NCBI GenBank assembly: GCA_023386365.1
Contig: JAEWJX010000084.1
Span: forward strand, 1-64,000
Direction of reading: 5' to 3'
Length of the DNA: 64,000 bases
From: Actinomycetes bacterium
GTDB lineage: Bacteria; Actinomycetota; Actinomycetes; Actinomycetales; Microbacteriaceae
Below are positions 1-7,975 of this stretch, piece by piece. Each line of letters begins with the position of its first letter. The stretch's first letter is position 1. The position numbers and the translations under genes are program-made. The notes beneath the pieces are model-generated. The model was not told where the DNA came from and searched no databases. It was given only the letters and a program-made list of their open reading frames with translations.

Positions 1-2208
1 GCCGAGGATGGGGCCGAGCAGAGCCGGGGCGACCGCCACCGTCGCGGCGATGACCGCCGCTGCACCGGCCGCGACCGCAGCCCGGCCGAGATGCTCGAGC
101 GCCACGACCACCGCGCCGACCAGTCCGAGCCAGTAGAGGCTGAGGGCGGCGCCGGGCCATGGGCTGGTGGCGGTGGATCCGATGCTCGCCACCTGCACCT
201 GCACGATCACCCAGGCGGTGGCGAGGCCGACGACGGCGACACCGAGGGCGGGGATCGATCGGCGCGCTCCGGGGAGGAACAACGCCAGCAGCGCGAGCAA
301 CGCCACCGGCGCCAGCAGGATGGCGGGGACGAGGGTGCCCCACGGCGCACCGCCGAGGCCGATCGCGGCGAGCAGGTCGTCCCATCCGCTCGTGCCGCCA
401 TCCGGGCGCCCGATGATGAGGCCCCACCCGCTGGGTGCGGTGAACGGCTGGACGACGCCCGGATCGGCGAGCAGCGCGAGAGGCGAGTCGCGTCGGAAGG
501 CGTCGAGGGCGAGCGGCGCGAACAGGGCGATCGCCGGGATGGGCACACCGATGAGCCGGGCGAATCCGCGCGGACGCACGAACGCCCACACGACGGTGGC
601 GAGCAGCAGGGCGGGCGCGAGGGCCGGGGCTGCGGCGACGATGCCCGCGAACAGCAGGGATGCCGCCGCGGCGGCACTCCACGAGCGGGCACCTTCGATG
701 AGGGCGAGGGCGAACCACGGCAGTAGCAGGTGGGCGATGACGGCGCCGACGCGGCCGTCACCGAGACCCACGAGGAAGACGGGCGCGAGCGTCCACAGCA
801 GGGCGGCCGCGACGGGAGGCCAGACCCGCTCGCTGAGCCGGGTGGCCGCCCACCACGCGCCGAGCGCGGCGAACGGGAGCGCGGTGAGCCACAGCAGCAC
901 CAGCGAGTACGAGGGCGACCACCAGGTGGCCGACCCGAGCAGTGCCCAGATGCCGGTGGCGGGGTCGGCGGCGCCCCGGAAACCGGGACCGATCTCGCGC
1001 TCACCCCACCCGAGCCGGCTCCACAGGTCGGACACCTCGGACGCGAACGGGATGAGACCGCCGCCTTCGAGGCTGGTCGCGCCGAGCAGGCGCCAGAACA
1101 CGATGACGCCGGTGACGAGCGCGACGACCACGACCCAGGCCCCGCCGCCCAGGAAGGAGGCGCGCACCAGGTCGGCTTCGCGGCCGTGACGATCGTCGGC
1201 GCGTTCGCGTTCGTGCGCACGGTGCTCGCGCAGCGCCGGTCCGTCGAGCCGCAACGGGGCGACGGCGCGCCAGCCGGTCTTGCGTCCGCGTCGCAGCCGC
1301 GACCGCGCACCGGGCACAGATCCGTCGAAGGCGGCCACGAAGGCGGCGGCGATCTCGCCCGGCACCGCGCCGGGGCGCTTCGCGAGCAACTGCCCGAGTG
1401 AGCGGATCACGGCGAGCGGGAGCAGCGCCAGCCAGTGCAACGGCACCGCGAGGGCGGGGGCGTACACGAATCGGCGGTGCAGCTGCGCTGTGCGCGTGAG
1501 GCGGCGGCGGGTGCGGCTCGTGGCGGGGCGACGACGTCCGAGGTCTTCGGGTCGCCGGGACCGGGCGACGCGGGCAGCGGGCACCCGCACGACGCGGTGC
1601 CCGGCGAGGCGGATGCGGATGCCGAGGTCGAGACCCGCATCCGTGGACGGCAGCCCGGCGTCGAGACCGTCGACGGCCTGCCACACGGCACGGCGCACCA
1701 GGGCGCCCTCGACGCCCACCGACATCACATCGGTGACGGGGTCGTACTGCGCCTGGTCGAGTTCGCCGTCGACGAGCACCACGGTGGCGCCGAGGCCCGA
1801 GATCGTCTCCCCGTAGGACACGATCCGACCCGGGTCGTCAGGATCGACGAGCTTCGGCCCCGCCATCGCGACGGAGGGCGCGAGCTCCACTGCGGCGAGG
1901 AGCGCGGCGAGCGCCCCCGGTTCGGGCGCGGTGTCGGCGCGGAGCAACCACAGCCACTCCGCGGAATCCTCGGCGGGCGGTGCCGCGCGGAGGGCACGTG
2001 CGATGCCGACGCCGAAACTGCCGCCGGTCGCGGTCACGACCTGCGTGACGCCGGCGGATGCGAGAAGCTCCGGATCGAGCACCGTCGTCGGCTCCGACAC
2101 GACGATAAGAGCGTCGGGTCGCCGGGTCTGACGGGAGAGGGCCGCGAGGGTGCCGTCGAGCCACCGGTCGCCGTCCTGGACGACGAGGATCGCGGTGGTA
2201 CGAGGCAT
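1..2208 (-). CDS. Family 2 glycosyltransferase fused to a polytopic membrane domain (3' part missing)
   Basis: An open frame of 736 codons runs from an ATG at 2208 to the window edge without a stop, so the C-terminus is missing. Residues 1 to about 230 look like a GT-A fold: a beta strand (ILVVQDGD), an acidic turn (LLRADT) in the DxD region, and a late segment (STDAGLDLGIR) like the acceptor-binding helix of GT2 enzymes. A hydrophobic segment near 247-270 and a basic linker follow. From about residue 350 there are many hydrophobic helices up to the edge. Large GT2-membrane fusions beside whiB are common in actinobacteria and are thought to act in envelope glycan assembly; the substrate is unknown. 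The DxD motif is poorly conserved, so catalysis is not assured. Confidence 0.8.
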   Translation of the reverse strand, partial: MPRTTAILVVQDGDRWLDGTLAALSRQTRRPDALIVVSEPTTVLDPELLASAGVTQVVTATGGSFGVGIARALRAAPPAEDSAEWLWLLRADTAPEPGALAALLAAVELAPSVAMAGPKLVDPDDPGRIVSYGETISGLGATVVLVDGELDQAQYDPVTDVMSVGVEGALVRRAVWQAVDGLDAGLPSTDAGLDLGIRIRLAGHRVVRVPAARVARSRRPEDLGRRRPATSRTRRRLTRTAQLHRRFVYAPALAVPLHWLALLPLAVIRSLGQLLAKRPGAVPGEIAAAFVAAFDGSVPGARSRLRRGRKTGWRAVAPLRLDGPALREHRAHERERADDRHGREADLVRASFLGGGAWVVVVALVTGVIVFWRLLGATSLEGGGLIPFASEVSDLWSRLGWGEREIGPGFRGAADPATGIWALLGSATWWSPSYSLVLLWLTALPFAALGAWWAATRLSERVWPPVAAALLWTLAPVFLVGLGDGRVGAVIAHLLLPWFALALIEGARSWSAAAAASLLFAGIVAAAPALAPALLLATVVWAFVRPRGFARLIGVPIPAIALFAPLALDAFRRDSPLALLADPGVVQPFTAPSGWGLIIGRPDGGTSGWDDLLAAIGLGGAPWGTLVPAILLAPVALLALLALFLPGARRSIPALGVAVVGLATAWVIVQVQVASIGSTATSPWPGAALSLYWLGLVGAVVVALEHLGRAAVAAGAAAVIAATVAVAPALLGPILG

Positions 2209-2215
2209 CCCACCC

Positions 2216-2221
2216 ACGCTA
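2216..2221 (-). promoter_or_regulatory. -10 hexamer TAGCGT of a leaderless promoter
   Basis: TAGCGT on the minus strand is followed by 7 bases and then the ATG at 2208. Transcription would start at or next to the start codon of the membrane glycosyltransferase. Confidence 0.5.
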
Positions 2222-2308
2222 TGCGCGGGTCAGCCGTGCGGGGGAAGCGACACGCCTCCGCGGCGAGCCGGGGCGGCCCGAACGCACCCCCGATCGGGGC
2301 TCAGAGGT

Positions 2309-2635
2309 TCAGGCGGTGCGGCCGCGACGCAGCTTGCGGCGCTCCCGCTCGCTGAGGCCACCCCAGATGCCGAAGCGCTCGTCGTTGTCGAGCGCGTACT
2401 CGAGGCACTGGGCGCGCACCGAGCAGCCGGTGCAGATGCGCTTCGCGTCGCGGGTGGAGCCGCCCTTCTCGGGGAAGAACGCCTCGGGGTCGGTCTGTGC
2501 GCAGAGGGAGTCGGTCTGCCAGGCGAGCGGGTTGCCATCGTCTTCGATCGCGGGGCGCAGGCCCGGCATGCCGAGTCGGACCGGATCGACGAACCAGTCC
2601 TCGGGGACTGACGGACGGTACTCGTTCTTCGTCAT
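2309..2635 (-). CDS. whiB: WhiB-family [4Fe-4S] transcriptional regulator (WhiB2/WhmD type)
   Basis: The 108-residue protein has the four cluster-ligand cysteines C45, C68, C71 and C77 (the last three as C-x2-C-x5-C), the GIWGG turn at 89-93 and a basic C-terminus (RERRKLRRGR) typical of the DNA-binding tail. WhiB proteins bind an iron-sulfur cluster and the primary sigma factor and act as transcription regulators; the WhiB2/WhmD branch controls septation and cell division. The ATG has a strong ribosome site (GGGGAGGA) about 6 bases upstream. The gene lies beside manA and galE in an envelope neighbourhood, as whiB2 does in mycobacteria. Assignment to the WhiB2 branch rests on context and overall resemblance. 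Confidence 0.95.
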   Translation of the reverse strand: MTKNEYRPSVPEDWFVDPVRLGMPGLRPAIEDDGNPLAWQTDSLCAQTDPEAFFPEKGGSTRDAKRICTGCSVRAQCLEYALDNDERFGIWGGLSERERRKLRRGRTA

Positions 2636-2677
2636 GGCGTCCTCCCCTCGCGACTCCGGCCGTTCGCGTTGCAGTAA

Positions 2678-2706
2678 TTACACTCGTGTCATTCGCCGGA
2701 GTCAAG
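2678..2706 (-). promoter_or_regulatory. SigA-type promoter of whiB with an overlapping inverted repeat
   Basis: On the minus strand TTGACT (2706-2701) and TGTAAT (2683-2678) are separated by exactly 17 bases, close to the vegetative consensus. This differs from the leaderless hexamers elsewhere in the window. The inverted repeat TGACAC-GA-GTGTAA (2692-2679) lies across the -10 box, so a protein bound there should block the promoter. The whiB leader is about 40 bases and carries a Shine-Dalgarno sequence. Confidence 0.7.
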
Positions 2707-2776
2707 TCGCGGAATGGTAGTCCGCGTCCCTTCGGGCGTGTCGCGACGCGCCGACGACCTCGATCTCGATCAGGCC

Positions 2777-3736
2777 TCAGCTCGCCGCGGTGCGCGCCGC
2801 CCACGCGCTCGCGACCATCTCATCGAGCGTGTGACGCATCGCCCAGTCCAGATCGCGCGCCGCCAGCTGCCCGGATGCGACGATCCGCGCCGGGTCGCCG
2901 GGCCGCCGAGGGCCGATCTCGGGGACGAAATCGATGCCCGTGACACGCACCATGGCATCCATGATCTGCTTCACCGAGGCGCCGTCGCCGCTGCCCAGGT
3001 TGTAGGCCCGTTCGAGCGGGCGCCCCTCGGTGAGTGCCTGCGCCGCGGCCACGTGAGCCCGGGCGAGGTCGGCGACGTGGATGTAGTCGCGCACGTTGGT
3101 GCCGTCGGGCGTCGGGTAGTCGTCGCCGTTGATGCGCGGCGTGCGACCCTCGACGAGGGCGTCGAACACCAGCGGGAACAGGTTGTGCGGGCTCGTGTCG
3201 TACACGTCGGGGTAGCCCGAGCCGACCACGTTGAAGTAGCGCAGCGAGGTGTGCGCGAGTCCGCTCGCGACCTCCTGGTCGCGCAGCAGCCACTCGCCGA
3301 TGAGCTTCGACTCGCCGTACGGCGAGGTGGGGTTCTTGGCGGTGTCCTCGGTGACGAGGTCGACATTCGTGTTGCCGTAGACGGCCGCCGACGACGAGAA
3401 GACGATGCGATTCACGTCTTTCTCCCGCATTGCGGCGAGCAGCACGCGCGTGCCCTCGACGTTCTGGGCGTAGGTGTGCAGCGGCCGTTCGACCGAGACC
3501 CCAGCGTACTTGAAGCCGGCGACGTGGATGACGCCGGTGACACCGTGGCGCTCGATCGTGTCGATGAGACGCTCACCGTCGAGGATCGTCGCCTCGATGA
3601 ACGGCACCCCCGCGACGAACTCGCGATGTCCGCTCGAGAGGTCGTCGACGACGACCGCGTCGAGTCCGGATTCCTGGAGGGCGCGCACCACGTGCGCGCC
3701 GATGTAGCCGGCGCCGCCGGTCACGAGCCACGTCAT
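2777..3736 (-). CDS. galE: UDP-glucose 4-epimerase (first of two)
   Basis: The 319-residue extended short-chain dehydrogenase interconverts UDP-glucose and UDP-galactose (or the N-acetyl forms). The NAD-binding GGAGYIG lies at 7-13, the catalytic serine cluster SSS at 114-116, and the Y-x3-K pair at Y140/K144. The sugar-binding half includes the NVRDYIHV and RRPGDPA motifs typical of GalE. The length is slightly below the usual 330-340. It reads towards whiB and has its own leaderless-type promoter. It is a clear paralogue of the galE at 21949-22902, but the two differ in the segment after the cofactor site, so their substrate range may differ. Confidence 0.93.
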   Translation of the reverse strand: MTWLVTGGAGYIGAHVVRALQESGLDAVVVDDLSSGHREFVAGVPFIEATILDGERLIDTIERHGVTGVIHVAGFKYAGVSVERPLHTYAQNVEGTRVLLAAMREKDVNRIVFSSSAAVYGNTNVDLVTEDTAKNPTSPYGESKLIGEWLLRDQEVASGLAHTSLRYFNVVGSGYPDVYDTSPHNLFPLVFDALVEGRTPRINGDDYPTPDGTNVRDYIHVADLARAHVAAAQALTEGRPLERAYNLGSGDGASVKQIMDAMVRVTGIDFVPEIGPRRPGDPARIVASGQLAARDLDWAMRHTLDEMVASAWAARTAAS

Positions 3737-3742
3737 GGGCCC

Positions 3743-3748
3743 AGGCTA
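3743..3748 (-). promoter_or_regulatory. -10 hexamer TAGCCT of galE, leaderless
   Basis: TAGCCT, 6 bases, then the ATG at 3736. The same hexamer and spacing occur before the gene at 9172. Confidence 0.55.
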
Positions 3749-3758
3749 TCGGCCCAGG

Positions 3759-3872
3759 TCAGGCGCGCTTGACCGGGGTGCGGCGGTAGCCGTCGTGCGA
3801 GACGGTGACGAAGGTGGCGACGATCCCCGCGATTGCGAGCCCGCCGAGTGCGAGAAGCAGAAAAGTGATCAT
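3759..3872 (-). CDS. Small single-span membrane peptide of 37 residues
   Basis: An ATG at 3872 opens a 37-codon frame with a hydrophobic N-terminal helix (about residues 2-24) followed by a short basic tail ending RRTPVKRA, as expected for a single-span protein with its C-terminus in the cytoplasm. It fills most of the gap between galE and the divergent GlxA-type gene. A TAGATT hexamer sits 7 bases before the ATG. The composition and the start signal both support a real gene. I do not recognise a family; a partner of a membrane complex or a stress peptide are possibilities. Confidence 0.55.
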   Translation of the reverse strand: MITFLLLALGGLAIAGIVATFVTVSHDGYRRTPVKRA

Positions 3873-3879
3873 GGCAGAA

Positions 3880-3885
3880 AATCTA
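3880..3885 (-). promoter_or_regulatory. -10 hexamer TAGATT before the 37-residue peptide
   Basis: TAGATT, 7 bases, ATG at 3872; it fits the leaderless pattern seen throughout the window. Confidence 0.4.
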
Positions 3886-3956
3886 CGGATTGCTGATTCG
3901 CGCCACGAGTGGCATCATCGACACATTCCGTCGATTAACTGCCAAGGAGTGTCCGG

Positions 3957-4910
3957 ATGCTGAAGAAGGTCGTCTGCCTCGCCATCCCCGGCACGGCGCC
4001 GTTCGAGTTCGGCGTCGTCTGCGAGGTGTTCGGCATCGACCGCAGCGACATGGGCGGCCCCCGCTTCGACTTCGCGATCGCCACCGCCGACCCGGGTGCC
4101 GTCGAGATGAGCCTCGGGATCTCGATGAACATCGACCTCGATCTCTCCGTCGCCGCCGACGCCGACCTCATCGCGGTGCCCGCCCACCGCATCGGGCCCG
4201 TCGACGAGCGCTACCTGGACGTCATCCGCGCCGCCGAAGCCCGCGGCGCGTGGGTGATGAGCGTCTGCTCGGGCGCCTTCGTGCTCGCGCAGGCGGGCGT
4301 GCTCGACGGGCGCCGCGCCACCACGCACTGGATGCACGCCGACCGCCTCGCATCCGAGTTCCCGGCGATCGACGTCGACCCCGACGTGCTCTTCGTGCAG
4401 GACGGCAAGGTCGTCACCGGCGCAGGCACCGCGGCTGGCATCGACGCCGCGCTGCACATCGTGCGCGAGGAGTTCGGCGCCACGATGACCAACGTCATCG
4501 CCCGCCGCATGGTGGTGCCGCCGCAGCGCGACGGCGGGCAGTCGCAGTACATCCCCACCCCCGTGCCCGAATGCCGCAGCGACGCGTTCGCGCTCGTCAT
4601 CGAGTGGATGCTGGAGAACCTCGACCAGGACCTCACCGTCGACCAGCTGGCACGACGCGCCCTCATGTCGAGCCGCACCTTCGCCCGCCGCTTCCGCGCC
4701 GAGACCGGCACCACGCCCGCCGCCTGGCTGAACCGTCAACGCATCCTGCGCGCCCAGCAGGAGCTGGAGCAGACCGACGACGGCCTCGAGCAGATCGCGC
4801 AGCGCTCCGGCTTCGGCACCGCCGCCGTCATGCGGCACCACTTCCTGAAGGTGCTGCAGACCACCCCCACCGCGTACCGTCGCGCGTTCGGCGCGCGCGA
4901 AGCCGGCTAG
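3957..4910 (+). CDS. GlxA-type regulator: DJ-1/PfpI-like domain plus AraC helix-turn-helix
   Basis: Residues 1 to about 185 form a DJ-1/PfpI-like domain with the nucleophile-elbow cysteine C104 in SVCSGAFVLA. Residues from about 215 to 317 form an AraC-type DNA-binding domain with two helix-turn-helix units (DLTVDQLARRALMSSRTFAR and a later EQIAQRSGFG). GlxA-type proteins are DNA-binding regulators, usually activators, whose N-terminal domain is thought to sense a small molecule rather than act as an amidase. The ATG is preceded by AAGGAG at good spacing. Its stop codon overlaps the stop of the converging gene by 4 bases (CTAG). The target genes are unknown; the divergent small peptide gene is one candidate. 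Confidence 0.92.
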   Translation: MLKKVVCLAIPGTAPFEFGVVCEVFGIDRSDMGGPRFDFAIATADPGAVEMSLGISMNIDLDLSVAADADLIAVPAHRIGPVDERYLDVIRAAEARGAWVMSVCSGAFVLAQAGVLDGRRATTHWMHADRLASEFPAIDVDPDVLFVQDGKVVTGAGTAAGIDAALHIVREEFGATMTNVIARRMVVPPQRDGGQSQYIPTPVPECRSDAFALVIEWMLENLDQDLTVDQLARRALMSSRTFARRFRAETGTTPAAWLNRQRILRAQQELEQTDDGLEQIAQRSGFGTAAVMRHHFLKVLQTTPTAYRRAFGAREAG

Positions 4911-6028
4911 GCGGCGGGCAGTAGCGCCACGTAGGTGGCCACCTCGGCCAACAGGTCGGCCGGTGCGGCGTGGGAGAGGACACAGATCGCCGCCCCGCGG
5001 GCCGCGAAGCACACCTCGTTGCCCGCGTCGCTCGAGGACTGCGACCCGAAGTCCGCACCGGCGATCTCCACCGCGGTGACACCCGGACGCTGCGCGATGG
5101 CGGCGGCCGCCCACGCTCCACCAGGCAGGCTCGTGATGTGGATGTATTCGCCGGTCGAGCCCTCGAACGGCACCATCGAGAACCCGCTCCGCTCCCACGT
5201 GTGCCACGACAGCGCGCCGATCTCGTCGTAGCCCGCAGGGTGCGGTTCCGGGATCCCGAACGCCGTCTCGACGAGCGGCGCGGCACTGTTCCACATGTAG
5301 TCGTTGGTGAGCGGCGACACCTGGGGTACCCAGGAGTCGGGAGCGACGGCGACCTCCTCGACGGCTGCGACGATCAGCGCAGCGGCGCCCTCGAGACGTG
5401 AACGCAGTTCGTCTGCACCCGCCGGGCCACGCAGCTGGACACCGAGCCACACGTCTCCGATGCGGATGTCGGCCCAGCATTCGGAGGTCTCAGAGCCCGG
5501 GATGCAGGTAAGCGTCGACGCGTCGCCGAGGCTGTCGACGACCGGAGTGTCGCCCTCGCGCCATCCCCTCGCCGACTCGAATACCTCGCCGGCCTCGGGC
5601 ACCAGGAAGACCCGAACGAGGGGCGAATCCCACCCGCCGTCGCCCCACTGGCAGGTCAGCACGCCCGCCTGTCGGTCGGCTGCTTCGTAGAGCGACGAGA
5701 CCGTCGCGTTGGATCGGGTTGTCGCGGAGGACCCGAGCATCGCAGCGGACAGCGACGGCGGCACGATCGCATCGCAGGTGGTGTCGAAGCGGATCGGGGG
5801 GCCTGCAGGCGGCTCGACGGTCGGCACCGCCGACGGCGTCGGCTCGGCCTCGGGCGTCTCGACGACCTCGGGCGCGGGGATGCCCGACGCAGGTCGGGTG
5901 AGCACGAAAGCGACCGAGGCGCCGGCGATGGCGACGACGACGACCGACGCGACCGAGATCAGGATCACGGCTCGCCTCGAGAGACGAGGACGCCGGACCA
6001 CATCCTCGGAAAGCTGCTGCTCGCTCAT
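4907..6028 (-). CDS. Membrane-anchored extracytoplasmic protein of unknown function
   Basis: The 373-residue protein has a basic N-terminus, one hydrophobic helix at about 19-42 and a proline-, glutamate- and threonine-rich linker of about 35 residues, followed by a large presumably external domain with six cysteines. There is no lipobox. This is a type II anchored layout with a wall-spanning spacer. I do not recognise the external domain. The ATG at 6028 sits 7 bases after TAATGT. The reading frame stays open far upstream, but that extension lacks any start signal and is of low complexity. The gene converges on the GlxA-type regulator, and both use stop codons within the same CTAG. Confidence 0.8.
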   Translation of the reverse strand: MSEQQLSEDVVRRPRLSRRAVILISVASVVVVAIAGASVAFVLTRPASGIPAPEVVETPEAEPTPSAVPTVEPPAGPPIRFDTTCDAIVPPSLSAAMLGSSATTRSNATVSSLYEAADRQAGVLTCQWGDGGWDSPLVRVFLVPEAGEVFESARGWREGDTPVVDSLGDASTLTCIPGSETSECWADIRIGDVWLGVQLRGPAGADELRSRLEGAAALIVAAVEEVAVAPDSWVPQVSPLTNDYMWNSAAPLVETAFGIPEPHPAGYDEIGALSWHTWERSGFSMVPFEGSTGEYIHITSLPGGAWAAAAIAQRPGVTAVEIAGADFGSQSSSDAGNEVCFAARGAAICVLSHAAPADLLAEVATYVALLPAA

Positions 6029-6035
6029 GTTGTGA

Positions 6036-6041
6036 ACATTA
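6036..6041 (-). promoter_or_regulatory. -10 hexamer TAATGT of the anchored-protein gene
   Basis: TAATGT, 7 bases, ATG at 6028 on the minus strand; it fits a leaderless transcript. Confidence 0.45.
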
Positions 6042-6124
6042 GGGAGACGCGCATTCCGCGGGCAGCACTCGACGGAAACGATCCGATCACATTTGCTCGG
6101 ATAGGCCGGGACGCCGAATAGCGG

Positions 6125-6130
6125 CAGGAT
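6125..6130 (+). promoter_or_regulatory. -10-like hexamer CAGGAT of the methyltransferase gene
   Basis: CAGGAT, 6 bases, GTG at 6137. The GGGGAG directly before the GTG is too close to serve as a normal ribosome site, which favours a leaderless start. Confidence 0.4.
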
Positions 6131-6136
6131 GGGGAG

Positions 6137-6751
6137 GTGACCGAGCCCGATCCGACCCCCTCCACCCGTGGCGACGACTACGCCGAACGCTTGGAGCGCC
6201 TGGGCGGCAAGAAGTGGAAGCGGGTGCTCGATGTGCAGCGCCCGTACCGCTGGAACCTGCGCCGCTGGAACCTGGGCCGCACACTCGATGTCGGCTGCGG
6301 CAACGGACGCAACCTGGTGAACCTGCCGGCGGGGTCGGTCGGCGTCGACCACAACCCGTCGCTCGTCGCGGCGGCCCGGGCGGTCGGATGCGAGGCCTAC
6401 ACCGTCGACGAGTTCATGGCGAACGCCGAGCTCACCCGCCCCGGCGCCTACGATTCCCTGCTCGCTTCGCACCTCATCGAGCACCTCACCCCGGGGTTCG
6501 CACGCGAGATCCTCAGCGGCTACCTGCCGCTCATCAAGCCCGGCGGTACGGTCGTCTTCATCACCCCGCAGGAGCGCGGGTACGCCTCGGATGCGACGCA
6601 CATCGCGTTCACCGACTTCGACGCCCTCCGCGCACTGTGCGCCGACCTCGGCCTCGAGGTGGTGAAGGCGTACTCGTTCCCGTTCCCGCGCTGGATGGGC
6701 AAGCTCTTCACCTACAACGAGTTCAACCTGGTCGCGCGCACTCCGGCGTAG
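6137..6751 (+). CDS. Class I SAM-dependent methyltransferase
   Basis: The 204-residue protein has the SAM-binding motif TLDVGCGNGRN near residue 49-59, the acidic strand end (SVGVDHNP), a post-motif (LLASHLIEHL) and a motif with PGG after the fifth strand (LIKPGGTVVFI), as in Methyltransf_11-type enzymes. These are small-molecule or glycan-lipid methyltransferases; the substrate cannot be read from sequence. It sits between an anchored protein and manA, so methylation of a sugar or lipid carrier is plausible but is inference. The start is a GTG with a hexamer 6 bases upstream. It ends 7 bases from the converging manA. Confidence 0.88.
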   Translation: MTEPDPTPSTRGDDYAERLERLGGKKWKRVLDVQRPYRWNLRRWNLGRTLDVGCGNGRNLVNLPAGSVGVDHNPSLVAAARAVGCEAYTVDEFMANAELTRPGAYDSLLASHLIEHLTPGFAREILSGYLPLIKPGGTVVFITPQERGYASDATHIAFTDFDALRALCADLGLEVVKAYSFPFPRWMGKLFTYNEFNLVARTPA

Positions 6752-6758
6752 GCGCCCG

Positions 6759-7865
6759 TCAGGTGTGGGCGATGAAGACGGTGCCCTCGCCGCGCAGGCC
6801 GAGCCAGGCCTCACCGTCGACGAACACCGCGTGTCCCCGCTCCAGCACCGGCCCGTCTTCCAGAGCCACCGAGCCCTCCGTGCAGAGCGCGATCGCGGGA
6901 CCGTCGAGCCGCACCTCGACACCGCGGGCCGCCGCATCCGGGGCGATCACGGTGAGCACGAAGTCGTCGACGTCGGGACGGAACACCTGCACCCCCGCCT
7001 CCGGCACCTCCGGCGCCAGGTAGGGGGCGGGCAGCGGGCGGAAGTCGAGCACCGACAGCAGCTCGGGCACGTCGACGTGCTTCGGCGTGAGGCCCCCGCG
7101 CAGCACGTTGTCGGATGAGGCCATCAGCTCGATGCCGAGCCCCTCCAGGTAGGCGTGGATGTTGCCCGCCGGCAGGTACAGCACCTCGCCGCGGTGCAGT
7201 TCGACCGTGTGCAGCAGGAAGGAGATCGCGATGCCCGGGTCGCCCGGGTAGGCGTCGGCGAGGGTGCGCACGGTCTGCCAGCTGACCCCGTCGGCCGTCG
7301 CGGACGCCTCGACGAGCGTCGCAACCAGATCGTCGACGTCGTCGCCTGCACCGATGAGCCACGCGAACACGTCGCGCAGCGATCCGTCATCGGTGAGTCG
7401 GTCGAGCAGCGGGGCGATGCGCTCATCCCCGGCGACCACCGCGAGCGCCTCCCGCGTCTCGGCGACCGGCCGGAAACCCGAGAGCGCACGGAAAGGCTCC
7501 GACAGCGCGTAGATGAGCTCCGGCTTGTGGAACTCGTCCTTGTAGTTGCGGTGCGGCGCATCGAGCGGCACTCCGGCCGCGTTCTCGCGGGCGAAACCCT
7601 CCACCGCCTGCTCGGGCGTCGGATGCGCCTGCAGCGACAGGGGTGCGGCGGCGGCCAGCACCTTCAGCAGGAACGGCAGCCGCCCGTCGACGACGTCGAG
7701 CAGGGTGCGCTCCTCCCCCACCACCCTCGACGGGGAACCCGGGTGCGCACCGAGCCACAGCTCAGCCTCCGGGCCACCGCTCGGCGTCGTGCCGAGCAGG
7801 TCGGCGATCGCCGTGGCCGACCCCCAGGCGTAGTCACGGGGCGTGTTGGTGATCTCGACGAACAT
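6759..7865 (-). CDS. manA: Mannose-6-phosphate isomerase, class I
   Basis: This zinc enzyme interconverts fructose-6-phosphate and mannose-6-phosphate and supplies GDP-mannose and polyprenol-phosphate-mannose synthesis. Zinc ligands are visible as Q79 and H81 (SLQAHP), E116 (HKPEL) and H237 (GNIHAYLEG). The 368-residue length is normal for bacterial class I enzymes. The ATG is preceded by GGAGGC. A TAGTTT hexamer at 7896-7901 on the minus strand would give a short leader. manA belongs to the same conserved envelope neighbourhood as whiB in mycobacteria, and it serves the Ppm1-like enzyme at the other end of this window. Confidence 0.96.
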   Translation of the reverse strand: MFVEITNTPRDYAWGSATAIADLLGTTPSGGPEAELWLGAHPGSPSRVVGEERTLLDVVDGRLPFLLKVLAAAAPLSLQAHPTPEQAVEGFARENAAGVPLDAPHRNYKDEFHKPELIYALSEPFRALSGFRPVAETREALAVVAGDERIAPLLDRLTDDGSLRDVFAWLIGAGDDVDDLVATLVEASATADGVSWQTVRTLADAYPGDPGIAISFLLHTVELHRGEVLYLPAGNIHAYLEGLGIELMASSDNVLRGGLTPKHVDVPELLSVLDFRPLPAPYLAPEVPEAGVQVFRPDVDDFVLTVIAPDAAARGVEVRLDGPAIALCTEGSVALEDGPVLERGHAVFVDGEAWLGLRGEGTVFIAHT

Positions 7866-7895
7866 GGCGCCTCCGGTCAGGGGTCGGATTGGATC

Positions 7896-7939
7896 AAACT
7901 ACCAACGGGCTGGAGCCTCGCGAATCGGGTGCGTAGGCT
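7896..7939. promoter_or_regulatory. Divergent promoter region between manA and the acyl-CoA dehydrogenase gene
   Basis: TAGTTT on the minus strand (7901-7896) points to manA. TAGGCT on the plus strand (7934-7939) points to the acyl-CoA dehydrogenase gene, whose leader carries AAGGGAG. Both transcripts would have short, Shine-Dalgarno-bearing leaders. Confidence 0.4.
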
Positions 7940-7975
7940 CCCGGTGCCCGCATCCGGATCAAGGGAGACACCCGC

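Noticed and set aside
6029..6937. Upstream extension of the membrane-anchored protein to 676 residues
   Set aside because: It crosses the divergent methyltransferase gene, is low-complexity, and skips the ATG at 6028 that fits a -10 hexamer.
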